Origin: Prolixibacteraceae bacterium
Lineage (GTDB): Bacteria > Bacteroidota > Bacteroidia > Bacteroidales > Prolixibacteraceae
Length of the DNA: 37,082 bases
Direction of reading: 5' to 3'
Assembly: GCA_016931385.1 (NCBI GenBank)
Contig: JAFGEV010000058.1
Location: 1-37,082 of the forward strand
Shown: one piece after another, positions 18,001 to 27,700 of the stretch
Layout of the letters: each line of letters opens with the position of its first letter
Position numbering within the stretch: the stretch's first letter is position 1
Translations under genes and position numbers: made by a program
The notes under the pieces: model-generated
Databases searched by the model: none
Told to the model about the DNA's origin: nothing
Seen by the model: the letters and a program-made list of their open reading frames with translations, nothing else

Positions 18001-18259
18001 TGTTAATGTTAACTTGTTTGGAATTTCCTCTACAATTACAATTTCCCCTAACCCAACAACCGGAATCCTGTATATTAAAGGACTCCCTTCCGGCAGAGGA
18101 ATTGATATTTCAATTTATAATATTATGGGACAGCAAATCAAGAATGTGAGAAGCTTTGGCTCATTTGAAAGTTTTGATATTTCAAACTTTGAAAGAGGTA
18201 TTTATTTTATCCAATTCAACAATAATCCAAAAAATACAATAAAGATCCTTAAAGAATAA
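15032..18259 (+). CDS. Secreted double PQQ-like propeller / PKD protein with T9SS sorting domain
   Basis: The 1075-residue product begins with a signal peptide ending ANA (about 20). Residues 62-390 hold eight ~40-residue repeats of the form WKY-x-T...SSPAIG-DGTIYVGS...LYAISPDG, as in PQQ-like/BamB-type propellers. Two PKD domains follow (about 402-485 and 490-565; WLWDFGDG and WKWVFGDG). A second set of eight repeats occupies 568-880, then a third PKD (about 910-990; WLWDFGDG). A T9SS type A domain ends the protein (about 1000-1075; ISPNPTTGILYI, ISIYNIMGQQI, RGIYFIQF). It should be exported across both membranes and anchored or released at the surface. No catalytic residues are evident; binding or adhesion is plausible. 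It is monocistronic. Confidence 0.93.
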   Translation: MNHFLLTIAIALQLVTTANAPAINEPDTSSEISLISGNCLIRQIENPENKSLMQEDIKEPKWKFKTGGRITTSPAIADDGTIYVGSDDENLYALNPDGTMKWKYFTDEKITTSPVVGIDGTIYFGSNTYLFALTTDGEIIWKKSDYGRIFSTPAIGNDGTLYVGSTNDYLYAVNTDGSKKWQYYTSGDATSSPAIGNDGTIYVGSENNSLYAITPEGKLKWKYLTDAPVFSSPAIGIDGKIYVGINNKVLRAITLDGKSAWRMDSYYDFSSPSVGMDNIIYIGEGNSILSKDRDGSFNWNYYTDGAVTSTPAIGKNGTIYAGSNDKNIYALTREGELLWKYTTGGPVNSSPAINSGGTVFVGSNDGYLYAFQTDNGGLADTPWPCFHKDNKNLGNINYSEQYPVTACFSVSPKSGFFPLEVQFTDTSKGEITSWLWDFGDGANSNEQNPLHTYSEEGNFGVKLTVSNEEYTHSLYKDNYIKVYDSLKIIPDFTMDIEEGPAPLNVKFSDTSIGIPTIWKWVFGDGDTSTIQNPEHIFEHPGSYLVMLIVSNEYQTDSIVREIVTTEKWKIQSSESFACPAIGDDNTIYIGNYNKYFYAISPEGTVKWRRAMDWGVARAAAIGTDSTIYVDDGYHRIKALSPDGSLKWDYDLHAHINASPVIGNDGTIFVSCDEQCFYAFSPDGSLKWKFQTEKSFSSSPAVSGDNTVYIGNLDHNLYAISSDGTLKWKYLTEGWIYSSPAIGCDGTLYFGSQDKYLYAISPDGALKWKIYLGRITSSPVIGSDGTIYIGSENDKLYAITPDGEQKWEFSAGSNIVSTPAVGKDGTIYFGSWDKYFYALSPDGSLKWKYLTGGYVGSPAIGKDGTVYVGSTDRKFYAFSTFNGGLANSPWPCFLQNPKNTGYLDITSLHLPASDFSSNTSEGGLPLQVQFIDNSTGDISGWLWDFGDGESSVEQNPVHTYMAEGTYTVSLAITGSGSSDIEVKNGFINVITVNVNLFGISSTITISPNPTTGILYIKGLPSGRGIDISIYNIMGQQIKNVRSFGSFESFDISNFERGIYFIQFNNNPKNTIKILKE

Positions 18260-18735
18260 ATCATTCGAAAACATTTCAACTGCGAGCAAATATCCAAATG
18301 CTTTGAAATTATCTTTGCAAAAGGGTATAATCTATCAATACCCGAAAAATGGTCTCCGCAAAAAGTATGAAATATGGAAATACTGGAAATACATTTTTCG
18401 AAAAAGTTTTTGGATCAATAATTCCTGAAAGGATAGGTTTGTTGGGCGGTTCGACAAAATAAATTAAATTCCAATCATAATCCCGATTGTTCAGAACTAA
18501 TAACAAATTACTTGTACCTGGAATAAATCTGAGATTTTCTGACGAAGCGCCACTTCATTCCGGTCTTAGCTGTTCTCCCAGTGACGATAATTGTAAAAAT
18601 ATTCCCATCAGAAAAGAAAATTAGCCTTTATTGGGAAAATTTTACCTCTCGTGCAATAATTCTGCTTCATTTTCAAAATTAACTACACAATAAAAGTGAT
18701 GCGATCGGTATACTTTGGTAAATAAACCAAAATTT
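18260..18735. other. Intergenic region with a short ORF and promoter-like box
   Basis: The 476 bases between the propeller gene and susC hold a TATCTTTG box (18310-18317) followed by a 37-codon plus-strand ORF from 18349 to 18462 (MVSAKSMKYGNTGNTFFEKV...). On the minus strand a 65-codon frame (18309-18506) covers the same stretch, so the ORFs exclude one another. Neither is recognisable. The rest is AT-rich leader before susC, with TATACTTTG at 18709-18717 as a poor -7 candidate. Confidence 0.4.
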
Positions 18736-21700
18736 ATGAGAATTCTAATGAAACCATTAAAAACAAATTCAAAAAATGACCTGATTACAAACACTTTCAG
18801 AACCGGAATAATTTCAATATTGCTTATTATTTGTTCTGTTTCTGTTTTTGCGCAAAATAAAGTGGAAGGTCTGGTCAGGGATAACGAGAATCAACCTCTG
18901 GTTGGCGCTACAGTTGTCATTAAGGGAACCAATACCGGAACGGTAACAAACCAGGATGGTATGTTCAACATCAATGTTCCCGACATGAACGATACACTGT
19001 CAATTTCGTTTATCGGTTATCTGAAAAAGGAGATTGCAATCAAGGGGAAAAGCAGAATTGAAGCGGTATTGGTAGATGATATTGCCAATCTTGATGAAAT
19101 AGCAGTTATCGGTTACGGCACTCAGAAAAAAAGGGACATGACCGGCGCAATATCAACAATTGATAACGAAAGGTTGAACGACATTCCTGCAACAAACCTG
19201 ACAGGAGCCCTGCAGGGATCAGTTGCCGGGCTTAGTATCAATACAGCATTCGGAACACCCGGGAGAGGATCTGATATTCTGATACGGGGAATAAAATCGT
19301 TAAATGCGTCAAATAATCCATTGATTGTTATCGATGGTATACCGGGTGGTTCTCTCGACGATATCCATCCTGGCGATATCGATAAAATTCAGGTTTTAAA
19401 AGATGCTTCTGCCACATCAATTTATGGTTCAAGGGCATCGGCAGGCGTTATTATTGTAACCACCAGGAGTGGAAAATCGGGGAAAATAACAGTCAATTAC
19501 AACGGTTACTATGGGTTTTCATATGTGGCAAACAAAGTAGATGTTTTATCTGCTGAAGAATACGTGGCAAAGAAAAGAGAAATTTATCGTATGGAGAATT
19601 CATCCATGCGCTATGAAACATTTATGAGCTACGACAGCTCTCTGACAATTCCTATTGAAAACATATTGGCCGGGAATGAACTCGAAATGTATAATATGGG
19701 AAAATCGTACAACTGGCTTGATGAAATTACACAGGAAGCGCCGATACAAAGTCACAACATTACGCTGTCAGGAGGAGATGAAAAAACACAATATTTCTTC
19801 TCGGCAAGTACAGTTGATCAAACAGGTATTATACGTAATTCGGGATTTAACCGCAATTCAGTCCGTGCCAATATTTCAAGCAAGTTCACCGATTGGTTAA
19901 AGATCGGGACGAATGTTATGTTCTCAAGATCGATACAGGATCAGATACCCGATGGGATTTTCATATATACTTACCAGCTTAGCCCTTTAGGGAAAAAGTA
20001 TGAAGACGAGGAGAATCCCGGTGATTATACACTCTATCCCATGTATCCTGACGAATTCATTGCCAACCCGTTTACTGAAATTGAAATTATTGATAAAAAT
20101 CAAAGGGATAAATTTTTGAACAGCACTTTTATCGAAATATCTCCAATCGACGGATTAACATATAAGTTTACAGTTAATACGGTAGCGGATAATTTTAAAA
20201 ATAATCATTTTGTCCCTTTGAACACACGACAGGTACTGGCCTTTGATAAAGCAGAGAATGCCTCAATAACATATGAGGACAGAACTACTGTTAACCTGGA
20301 AAACTTATTGATTTACAATAAAAAAATTGGCAAACATGCATTTACAGGAACATTTGTTTTTACTACAGAAGAATATCAAAGAAATGGCTTATGGGCATAT
20401 GGACGTAATTTTGGCAGTGATTATTACCAATGGACCGCACTTCAGTATGGCCAGGTTGACTTTAGAGATCTTTCCAGCTTTGAGGAAAAATCGTACCTGG
20501 TATCATACATTGGAAGGCTGAATTACAATTACAACAGCAAATATCTTGTTCAGTTATCATTGCGGGATGACCAATCCTCAAAGTTCAGTAAAGAGAACCG
20601 GAACGCATTATTCCCCGGGGTTTCGCTGGGGTGGAATATCAGCGAAGAAAACTTCTTAAAGGGTAACAATACAATAAATAATTTAAAGCTCAGGTTATCG
20701 TGGGCCAAAACCGGAAACCAGGCAATTGGTTACCGTGACCGGTTCAACACCGGTACAAAGGTGTATTATACCACCGGCCAGGATGGGCTTGGGTCGATTG
20801 TTGAAGGCTTGGTTCAGACATCGCTTGCCAACAAAGACCTTAAATGGGAAATATCGACCGAAACAAATATCGGACTTGATTTCCAGTTGTTTAACAGCAG
20901 GATATCAGGTACTGTTGAAATGTATAAAACCCTTACAACCGACCTCCTCTGGAACCAGGCAATAAGCCCGATAACAGGTTTTACATCTATCAGGAGCAAC
21001 ATTGGCAGCCTTGAAAACACAGGTCTGGAAGTATCGTTGAACGGACTTATTATAAACAGTTCAGACCTGACATTAAAATGTTATGCAACGTTTTCGACCA
21101 ATAAGAACAAAATCATTGACCTTGACGGAACAAAAACAGATAATGTTACCGACAGGTTGTTTATTGGAGAACCTGTTGGTGTTGTATACGACTACGTATT
21201 CGATGGTATCCTGCAGGAAGGAGAAGAACCGCCTGCGGCTATGCCCCTTCTTATAGCAGGAGAAGTAAAAGTCAAAGATACCGGGAGTTTTGAAGTACTT
21301 GAAGATGGCAGCCAGGTTCGAACCAATGTACCTGACAGTGTGATTAATGAAGCCGATATGCAAATAATCGGCCAGATACATCCAAAATGGTACGGAAGCA
21401 TCGGATTTACACTTACATATAAGAATTTCGACTTCTCAGCCTTTGTTAACCATGTACACGGAACAACCCGAAGGATTCCAATTAATGTTTCAGACAGGCC
21501 TCATGCGATGGACATTCCCTACTATACCGATGAGAAACCAAGCACCCAGTACGGCAGGCCAAGCTGGCCAAAAAACCTTGGAAGGGCTGGAAACCAGTAC
21601 GGATACCTTTCGTATTATGTCGACGGTTCGTACACCAGACTACAGGATATTACCCTCGGGTACAGTCTCTCAAACAACTATCTTACCAGAATCGGAATCA

Positions 21701-21870
21701 GCCGTGTGCGGTTATATGCCACAGGGCAGAACCTGTTTACCCTAACCGATTATTTAGGTTATGATCCTTCTTTTGAATATACGAATAACCAGACAAGCGG
21801 ACGTATTGACAGGCTTAGGGGGTATCCCACTATTAAAAACCTGATTTTCGGCCTTAACGTAACATTTTAA
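18736..21870 (+). CDS. SusC/RagA family TonB-linked outer-membrane transporter
   Basis: This 1044-residue outer-membrane channel imports oligosaccharides with its SusD partner. After a signal peptide ending VFAQ comes a carboxypeptidase-regulatory-like domain (about 45-125; VEGLVRDNENQPLVGATVVI). The segment LDEIAVIGYGTQKKRDMTGAIS follows, then the plug domain (about 135-250; LIRGIKSLNASNNPLIVIDG, IQVLKDASATSIYGSRASAG). The rest is the 22-strand barrel, ending in a terminal aromatic strand (LIFGLNVTF). I start at the ATG at 18736 (MRILMKPLKTNSK); ATG 18748 is equally possible, and an upstream TTG is unlikely. The susD gene follows after 24 bases. The transported glycan cannot be told from sequence. 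Confidence 0.97.
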   Translation: MRILMKPLKTNSKNDLITNTFRTGIISILLIICSVSVFAQNKVEGLVRDNENQPLVGATVVIKGTNTGTVTNQDGMFNINVPDMNDTLSISFIGYLKKEIAIKGKSRIEAVLVDDIANLDEIAVIGYGTQKKRDMTGAISTIDNERLNDIPATNLTGALQGSVAGLSINTAFGTPGRGSDILIRGIKSLNASNNPLIVIDGIPGGSLDDIHPGDIDKIQVLKDASATSIYGSRASAGVIIVTTRSGKSGKITVNYNGYYGFSYVANKVDVLSAEEYVAKKREIYRMENSSMRYETFMSYDSSLTIPIENILAGNELEMYNMGKSYNWLDEITQEAPIQSHNITLSGGDEKTQYFFSASTVDQTGIIRNSGFNRNSVRANISSKFTDWLKIGTNVMFSRSIQDQIPDGIFIYTYQLSPLGKKYEDEENPGDYTLYPMYPDEFIANPFTEIEIIDKNQRDKFLNSTFIEISPIDGLTYKFTVNTVADNFKNNHFVPLNTRQVLAFDKAENASITYEDRTTVNLENLLIYNKKIGKHAFTGTFVFTTEEYQRNGLWAYGRNFGSDYYQWTALQYGQVDFRDLSSFEEKSYLVSYIGRLNYNYNSKYLVQLSLRDDQSSKFSKENRNALFPGVSLGWNISEENFLKGNNTINNLKLRLSWAKTGNQAIGYRDRFNTGTKVYYTTGQDGLGSIVEGLVQTSLANKDLKWEISTETNIGLDFQLFNSRISGTVEMYKTLTTDLLWNQAISPITGFTSIRSNIGSLENTGLEVSLNGLIINSSDLTLKCYATFSTNKNKIIDLDGTKTDNVTDRLFIGEPVGVVYDYVFDGILQEGEEPPAAMPLLIAGEVKVKDTGSFEVLEDGSQVRTNVPDSVINEADMQIIGQIHPKWYGSIGFTLTYKNFDFSAFVNHVHGTTRRIPINVSDRPHAMDIPYYTDEKPSTQYGRPSWPKNLGRAGNQYGYLSYYVDGSYTRLQDITLGYSLSNNYLTRIGISRVRLYATGQNLFTLTDYLGYDPSFEYTNNQTSGRIDRLRGYPTIKNLIFGLNVTF

Positions 21871-21894
21871 ACTAAAACCTTTAATATAGATATT

Positions 21895-24015
21895 ATGAGA
21901 AAAATAGTTTATATAACCTATATAGTCCTGTTTGCCTTTGCATTATCAGCCTGCGAAGATAAACTTGACATTGTCCCCCGCGATTTTGTAAATACCGATG
22001 GACTGTTCTCGAATGATCCTCAGGTTTTGTCTGGAGCAGTAAATGCCATTTTTGAAGAATGGTTCGACAGAGGCCGAAACATTGATGCCTGGGGCCCCTG
22101 GGAACACGTGGGGACCGACCTGGCTACATACGATGAATACCGCTATGAAGAAAAACCGAACTCAGAGTTATATTGTTACTATGACACCAGGATGAATCCC
22201 GAAGCAGATGCAATCAGCCGGCTCTGGAATTTTGAATACCGCATAATAAATAACGCTGCACGAATTATCCAATCAGGCAAGAATGAATCGATTGTTGACG
22301 ATCCGGTTGCTCAAAAGGCTGTATCGGAAGCGAAGTTTTTCTGGTCGCTTGCATACTATGAACTTTTCATGAATTTTGGAGATGTTCCAATGTTGATTGA
22401 TCCGGTTGATGGCCCCCGTGATGATTTTGAACGGACGCCCGTTGAAGAGATTATTCCGGTTATTGAGCAATATATGTTAGAGGCTATTGAAGTGCTGGAT
22501 GAAAATACATCGGATGCCCGTGTCAGTAAAAATGCCTGCAGGATGCTGTTGGCAAAAGTATATATGGCTGCAGCCGGTGATGTTTATCAGACACCGGGTG
22601 AAGTAGCCGGGGCTAATTCATCATACTGGCAAAAGGCGGAAAGTATTTCAGAAGATATTATCTCATCGGGGACTTTCGAGCTTATATCACAAAAAACTGG
22701 GCCACATGCCAATGACAACGATACGATACCCGGGCCGGTTAACTGGAACCTGGCAGGTTTTCCGGCTATGCGTGAAGGATTGCAGCAAAAATACATGGTG
22801 AGGCACCCGAATTATATCTCCTGCTTATTCCAAAACGACTTTGAAGGGCCTGAACAGGGAAACACCGAAACAATATTCAGGATTGCCTTTAACGGTCAGG
22901 ATGATGCATACGGAAGAAACTACATCAGGCTAATATGGATGCCATATATCTTAAGAGCAAACGGAATAGCCAGGGATTTTTATCAAGGTGGCAGAACCTG
23001 GGGAAGGGTAAAATTAACTGACTATATGTGTTACGACATATGGGATTACAAGGATTACCAAAGAGGAAAAAATTATGACCTGCGTAAGGAAGGTGGGTAC
23101 ATGCACCGATACTTTTTTAACGATGAGGGTGCACTGAAAGATCATTATCTCTATGTCCGAAGGTTCAGCAATCCCAACGAAGGTGTAGACTCATTATATG
23201 GATGGAGGCCGGCTAAAGCCGATCCGCCAACGACCAGGGCAGGAAAAACCGGCACAATAGTATACAATGAACCCATTCCGTGGGGTAAAAACGGTGACAA
23301 GTATTTTACGGCCGATTACCTTGTTGTAAACGAGGATTCCGTTTTTGTTCAACCGATTGTTACAAATTATGCTGGCGCCCCGGGCAACAGCAAATGGGGA
23401 ATCCCTTATTTTGAGGAATGGTTCCCGAAAAGAGTATTTCACAAAGGAGATACCATTTGGGGGCCACGGCCGGGTGATGAATATTTTCCAAGATCACAGA
23501 TTGACTGGCAATCAACTGCCATTGGTTGTACCAAACAGTCGTACTGGGTAAGAAACACCGAAGGGACAGCCCTCTCTCAGGAAGAAGTATCTTCCTTTGT
23601 CGGCTCTTCAGGAGGCCCGGGGGATATCATCCTTTTCAGATATGCCGAAGCATTCCTGATTGCCGGTGAAGCCGAATTTCACCAGGGAAAAACACAGGAA
23701 GCTGCCGATCATTTTAATGTTATCAGAAGAAGAGCTTTCAACAATGGAAATGTTCCTGTGAAATGGCAGGTTGATCCGGGCGAGATCACAATTGACTGGA
23801 TACTTGATGAAAGAGGCAGGGAATTGTTTACCGAAGAATTCCGCTGGTTTGAAATCAAAAGGTTGAAAAAATGGGACAGGGTAATGAATTACAATATCCT
23901 TGCAGCACCAAATTTTGACTATTCAAAACATCGGCTGCGCCCGATTCCATTATCGGTTATTGATGTGAATTATGGAAACCCGGCAGGAATGTTTCAGAAT
24001 CCGGGCTATAACTAA
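21895..24015 (+). CDS. SusD/RagB family glycan-binding lipoprotein
   Basis: This surface lipoprotein caps the SusC channel. Signal MRKIVYITYIVLFAFALSAC gives lipidated Cys20. The SusD N-terminal region (DKLDIVPRDFVNTDGLFSND) and TPR-like helices (AVSEAKFFWSLAYYELFMNF, NACRMLLAKVYMAAAGDVY) are clear. The C-terminal region has the family pattern ILFRYAEAFLIAGEAEFHQG...FNVIRRRAF...WILDERGRELFTEEFRWFEIKR and ends RPIPLSVIDVN..NPGYN. At 706 residues it is longer than the usual 500-600, with extra loops around 280-560 that probably shape the glycan site. It is co-transcribed with susC. Confidence 0.97.
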   Translation: MRKIVYITYIVLFAFALSACEDKLDIVPRDFVNTDGLFSNDPQVLSGAVNAIFEEWFDRGRNIDAWGPWEHVGTDLATYDEYRYEEKPNSELYCYYDTRMNPEADAISRLWNFEYRIINNAARIIQSGKNESIVDDPVAQKAVSEAKFFWSLAYYELFMNFGDVPMLIDPVDGPRDDFERTPVEEIIPVIEQYMLEAIEVLDENTSDARVSKNACRMLLAKVYMAAAGDVYQTPGEVAGANSSYWQKAESISEDIISSGTFELISQKTGPHANDNDTIPGPVNWNLAGFPAMREGLQQKYMVRHPNYISCLFQNDFEGPEQGNTETIFRIAFNGQDDAYGRNYIRLIWMPYILRANGIARDFYQGGRTWGRVKLTDYMCYDIWDYKDYQRGKNYDLRKEGGYMHRYFFNDEGALKDHYLYVRRFSNPNEGVDSLYGWRPAKADPPTTRAGKTGTIVYNEPIPWGKNGDKYFTADYLVVNEDSVFVQPIVTNYAGAPGNSKWGIPYFEEWFPKRVFHKGDTIWGPRPGDEYFPRSQIDWQSTAIGCTKQSYWVRNTEGTALSQEEVSSFVGSSGGPGDIILFRYAEAFLIAGEAEFHQGKTQEAADHFNVIRRRAFNNGNVPVKWQVDPGEITIDWILDERGRELFTEEFRWFEIKRLKKWDRVMNYNILAAPNFDYSKHRLRPIPLSVIDVNYGNPAGMFQNPGYN

Positions 24016-24066
24016 AATCGTTACAACCCGGTTTATTCAATTTTTCTTTATAGTTAATAATTTGAT

Positions 24067-24186
24067 TGTCTCAAAAGTAATGTGATGTGTCATCTCAAAT
24101 GTAAAGGTAATAATCGTCATTTTGATTAAGTTTTGTTTATTTACAGAAAGATTTTTTCCAATAATTGAGATGACACTTTTGAGACA
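24067..24186. mobile_element. MITE-like element with inverted termini
   Basis: The 120-bp stretch begins TGTCTCAAAAGT (24067-24078) and ends ACTTTTGAGACA (24175-24186), a perfect 12-bp terminal inverted repeat. A second inverted pair sits just inside: tgtcatctcaa (24088-24098) and ttgagatgaca (24165-24175). The left end differs from the right by a nine-base insertion between the two parts. No coding capacity and no clear target duplication are seen. It could instead serve as a large terminator hairpin after susD. Confidence 0.5.
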
Positions 24187-24205
24187 TTCGCTCTCATAGT
24201 GATTT

Positions 24206-24745
24206 ATGAACATTATGAATTTTCAGCACTATTTTTCAAAAAAAGTTCTGATTTTTATATCGGTTGCAGCTTCATTCATATTTGCAATATCGTGTAGTAA
24301 GAAAGATATGGTTGACCCTTTCTGGGGAATTAACCTCCGTTGGGACAAAGAAACCGTCTTAAACATGCTTTACGAAAGCTCGATAAATGGGAATATTGAA
24401 AACTGTGTATTTTCATTCTACAAGGTATATTTTATTACTGATACAAAAATGAATGCTCGAATCAAAGCTACACTGAATAACCCGGCTTTCGAAAAAAATG
24501 AAATTAAATCACTTGATTATTCGCTTGTCGCACAATTTAAGAATGAAACCACTGCAAAATTCAATACATTTTTCTTTGATTATTTTATGACACAGATGTC
24601 AAGCGCCTACGGTAAAAAATACCTCGAAAATATTGAAGGCGATACGATATTCCTAACCTGGAATAATGAAAAGGGAATAGTAATTAAGGCCACAATATTT
24701 AGGGATATCAATAGTTACAATGTGTCAGTGAAACTGAAAAACTGA
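24206..24745 (+). CDS. Lipoprotein of unknown function in the PUL
   Basis: The 179-residue protein has a lipoprotein signal ending AISC (Cys30). After it comes a mature part with WGINLRWDKETVLNMLYESS near the start and mixed alpha/beta content. I recognise no domain. It lies between susD and the hybrid sensor, 46 bases before the latter, and so may share its transcript. A MITE-like element separates it from susD. PULs often carry surface glycan-binding lipoproteins at this position, but those are usually larger and this one has no carbohydrate-binding motif that I can see. Confidence 0.7.
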   Translation: MNIMNFQHYFSKKVLIFISVAASFIFAISCSKKDMVDPFWGINLRWDKETVLNMLYESSINGNIENCVFSFYKVYFITDTKMNARIKATLNNPAFEKNEIKSLDYSLVAQFKNETTAKFNTFFFDYFMTQMSSAYGKKYLENIEGDTIFLTWNNEKGIVIKATIFRDINSYNVSVKLKN

Positions 24746-24791
24746 ATCTTCACAAATATTTTCAGTATATTTCAGACGATAAACCTATAAG

Positions 24792-27700
24792 ATGGAAACA
24801 GCTAAGCTAATTAGGCCATATTATGCCAAAATTCTTCTGTTTTTGATTTTCGGAATCCTGCTTTTTGCTCATCAGAAGCTGCATGCTAACTCTGAGCAAT
24901 TATCATTTAATCATCTTTGGGTAGAAGACGGGCTATCGCAAAGCACGGTTTTTGCCATTTACAAAGACCAGAAAGACCTGATGTGGTTCGGAACCCGGAG
25001 AGGATTAAACATGTATGACGGTTACCAGTTTACACAATACATGCATAAAGTCGATGATCCTCAAAGCCTGACATCGAACCTGATATATGCAATTATTGGA
25101 GATAAAAAAGACAATCTTATTATTCAAACTGATAGCTGTTTAAATTATTACGACAGGTATAAAGATGAATTTTCCGTGATCCGGGGAAATGAGTTTTTCT
25201 GGAATATGATTAAGGACAAGGAAAACAATATCTGGGCGTGTTCATATTCCGGGCTATTCATTTTCAACGAACAGGAGAAGACGTTTGATCCTGTTGAAAA
25301 CAAAATCCCGTTTGTTGAATTGTACGACCTTGTTTTGGATAAACAATCGAATATTTGGATAACCGGACCGGGTAAAATCATAAAATACAGCCCAGCTGAC
25401 CGAAAATCAAAAACCTACAATTTGCCAGCCAATGATGAAAACGAGAATAACCGCCTTTTTATTGAAACCGATGAAAGAGATGTGGTATGGGTTTGCAGCA
25501 GGTACGGGGAATTGATGTGTTACAACAAAGAAGATGACGCATTTTGCAAACCTGGATATTATACCAAGTTTGAAAACCTGCTGGTCAGCAGTTTTGGAAA
25601 AGGCCTCAATAACACAATTATAATTGGAACCGACGGAACAGGCATAATACAAATTAACACGGTTACAAATGAGATCAAAATTCTCAATCACAACCCTGAT
25701 ATTGAAGAAAGCCTGTCGAGCAACACCATTTATTCAATTTTGGCTGATACCAAACTTGGTATTTTGTGGCTTGGTTCATATATGGGCGGTGTCGATTATT
25801 TCTCACATTACAATAAAGGGTTCAAATTCATTTATCATGAGCCTCACAACCGGAAAAGCATAATTAACAGCAACGTCAGGAGTTTATTTATCGATACTGA
25901 GAATAACATATGGGTAGGAACACGGCAAGGCTTATCTGTCCTCGACTCGTTGCACAACCTGATTTATGAATTTTCGCAGGAAACCTTATTTGCCGCAGGC
26001 ATTATCAATCCAATTATTACCGACATCTGGATGGATAAAAAAGGCTATGTATGGATAAGCTCATACAAGGGTGGCTTGGTATTGTTTGATCCATCAACAA
26101 AGAAACTGGCAAAACTGAACACAATCTATCCTGAAATAAACATACCCGAAAACCTTGGCATATTTGATGTATTGGCCGATAGCAAGAAGAACATATGGCT
26201 GGCAACCGAACAGGGAACGTATATGTTTCCTTTAAACAAAAAAGGATTTGTATTCAATACCGATTTTTCAAAGAAAATTATTGAAGACCGGGCTGGAAGA
26301 ATTTTTATCGGTTCGGTCAATAACGGGCTCCTTCATGTTAACAACAATTCGTTGCAAATATTACCTGTTTCTTTTAACACGCTCATCCAATCCGAAAGGA
26401 TAAAAAGGATCAATACCCTGTTTGAAGATTCTGAAGGATACATTTGGATTGGCACAGGTGGCTTCGGTATTATCAGATATAATCCAACCAGCAACCAAGC
26501 ACAAATTTTTACCTCCGAGAATGGCTTGCCCGATAACAATATTTCAGGTATCATCGAAGATAAAAACAAAACAATCTGGGTAACCACCTACACTGGGGTT
26601 GGAAGATATTTAAAGGGCAATAGCGAATTTAAGCATGTATACCTTGAAAAAGGGATTATTGGAAAAGAATTCAATCCAAATTCGATTGATATTGCCACTA
26701 ATGGAATTATATATGCAGGAAGCATAAATGGCTTGCTAACTTTCAATCCGGATTATTATAACGAAAACCCATTTTTACCTGAGGTAATTTTTACCGGGCT
26801 GTATGTTAACAAAAAAAAGCAGAAAACCGACAGAAAAAATATCCCCGTTAAGCAATCAATATTATTCTCGGAGAAAATAGCCCTAAAATATTTTCAAAAC
26901 TCTATCGGGATTACTTTCACTGCACCGGAATATTATTTAGGCGACAAACTAAATTTTTATTACAAACTGGATGAAAAAGATAAATGGAATGAACTGGGAA
27001 ATAACAGGTCTATAAATTTTGTTAACTTGAAACCGGGAGATTATCTGCTGACAGTACGAGCAGAAAACTCTGACGGATATTCCAAAATCGAGGGTACAAC
27101 CTTAAATATTCATATCGATCCACCCCCTTGGAGAACGAACCTTGCCTATATCTGTTATACCATATTCTTTGCAGGATTTCTGATTTTGATCAGACAACTT
27201 GTTAAAATGAGGTTAAACCTAAAATATCAGATACTTCTGCAAAAGGCTGAAAAAGACAAACAAACTGAGATAAATCAGGCCAGGGTCAAGTTATTCACTG
27301 ATGTGTCCCACGAAATTGGAACATCCCTAACATTGCTGAATATTCCTCTTGAAACACTTAATAACATTGAGGCAGATGATCTGAAAAAATACTACCTGTC
27401 GATAATCAACAAAAATGTACATCGATTAAAACACCTGGTTAAAAGAATAATCAACCTTAGAAAGATTGAAACCGGCAACATGCCTTTATGCGCAGAACAG
27501 GATGACCTGGCAGGTTTCATAAAAGCCATTTGTATTAATTTTGAATCGATTGCCAGGAAAAAAAACATCAGCTTTGTCCGCGATTTTCCAATCGAAGATA
27601 TTTCAACCTGGTTTGATAAGGAAAAGATTGAATATATCTTGTATAACCTGCTGTCGAATGCCTTCAAATTTGAGCCTGAAAATGGGAAAGTGTGCATTGT

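Noticed and set aside
18309-18506. 65-codon minus-strand ORF in the susC leader region
   Set aside because: It overlaps a competing plus-strand frame, its translation is not recognisable, and no promoter for it was seen.
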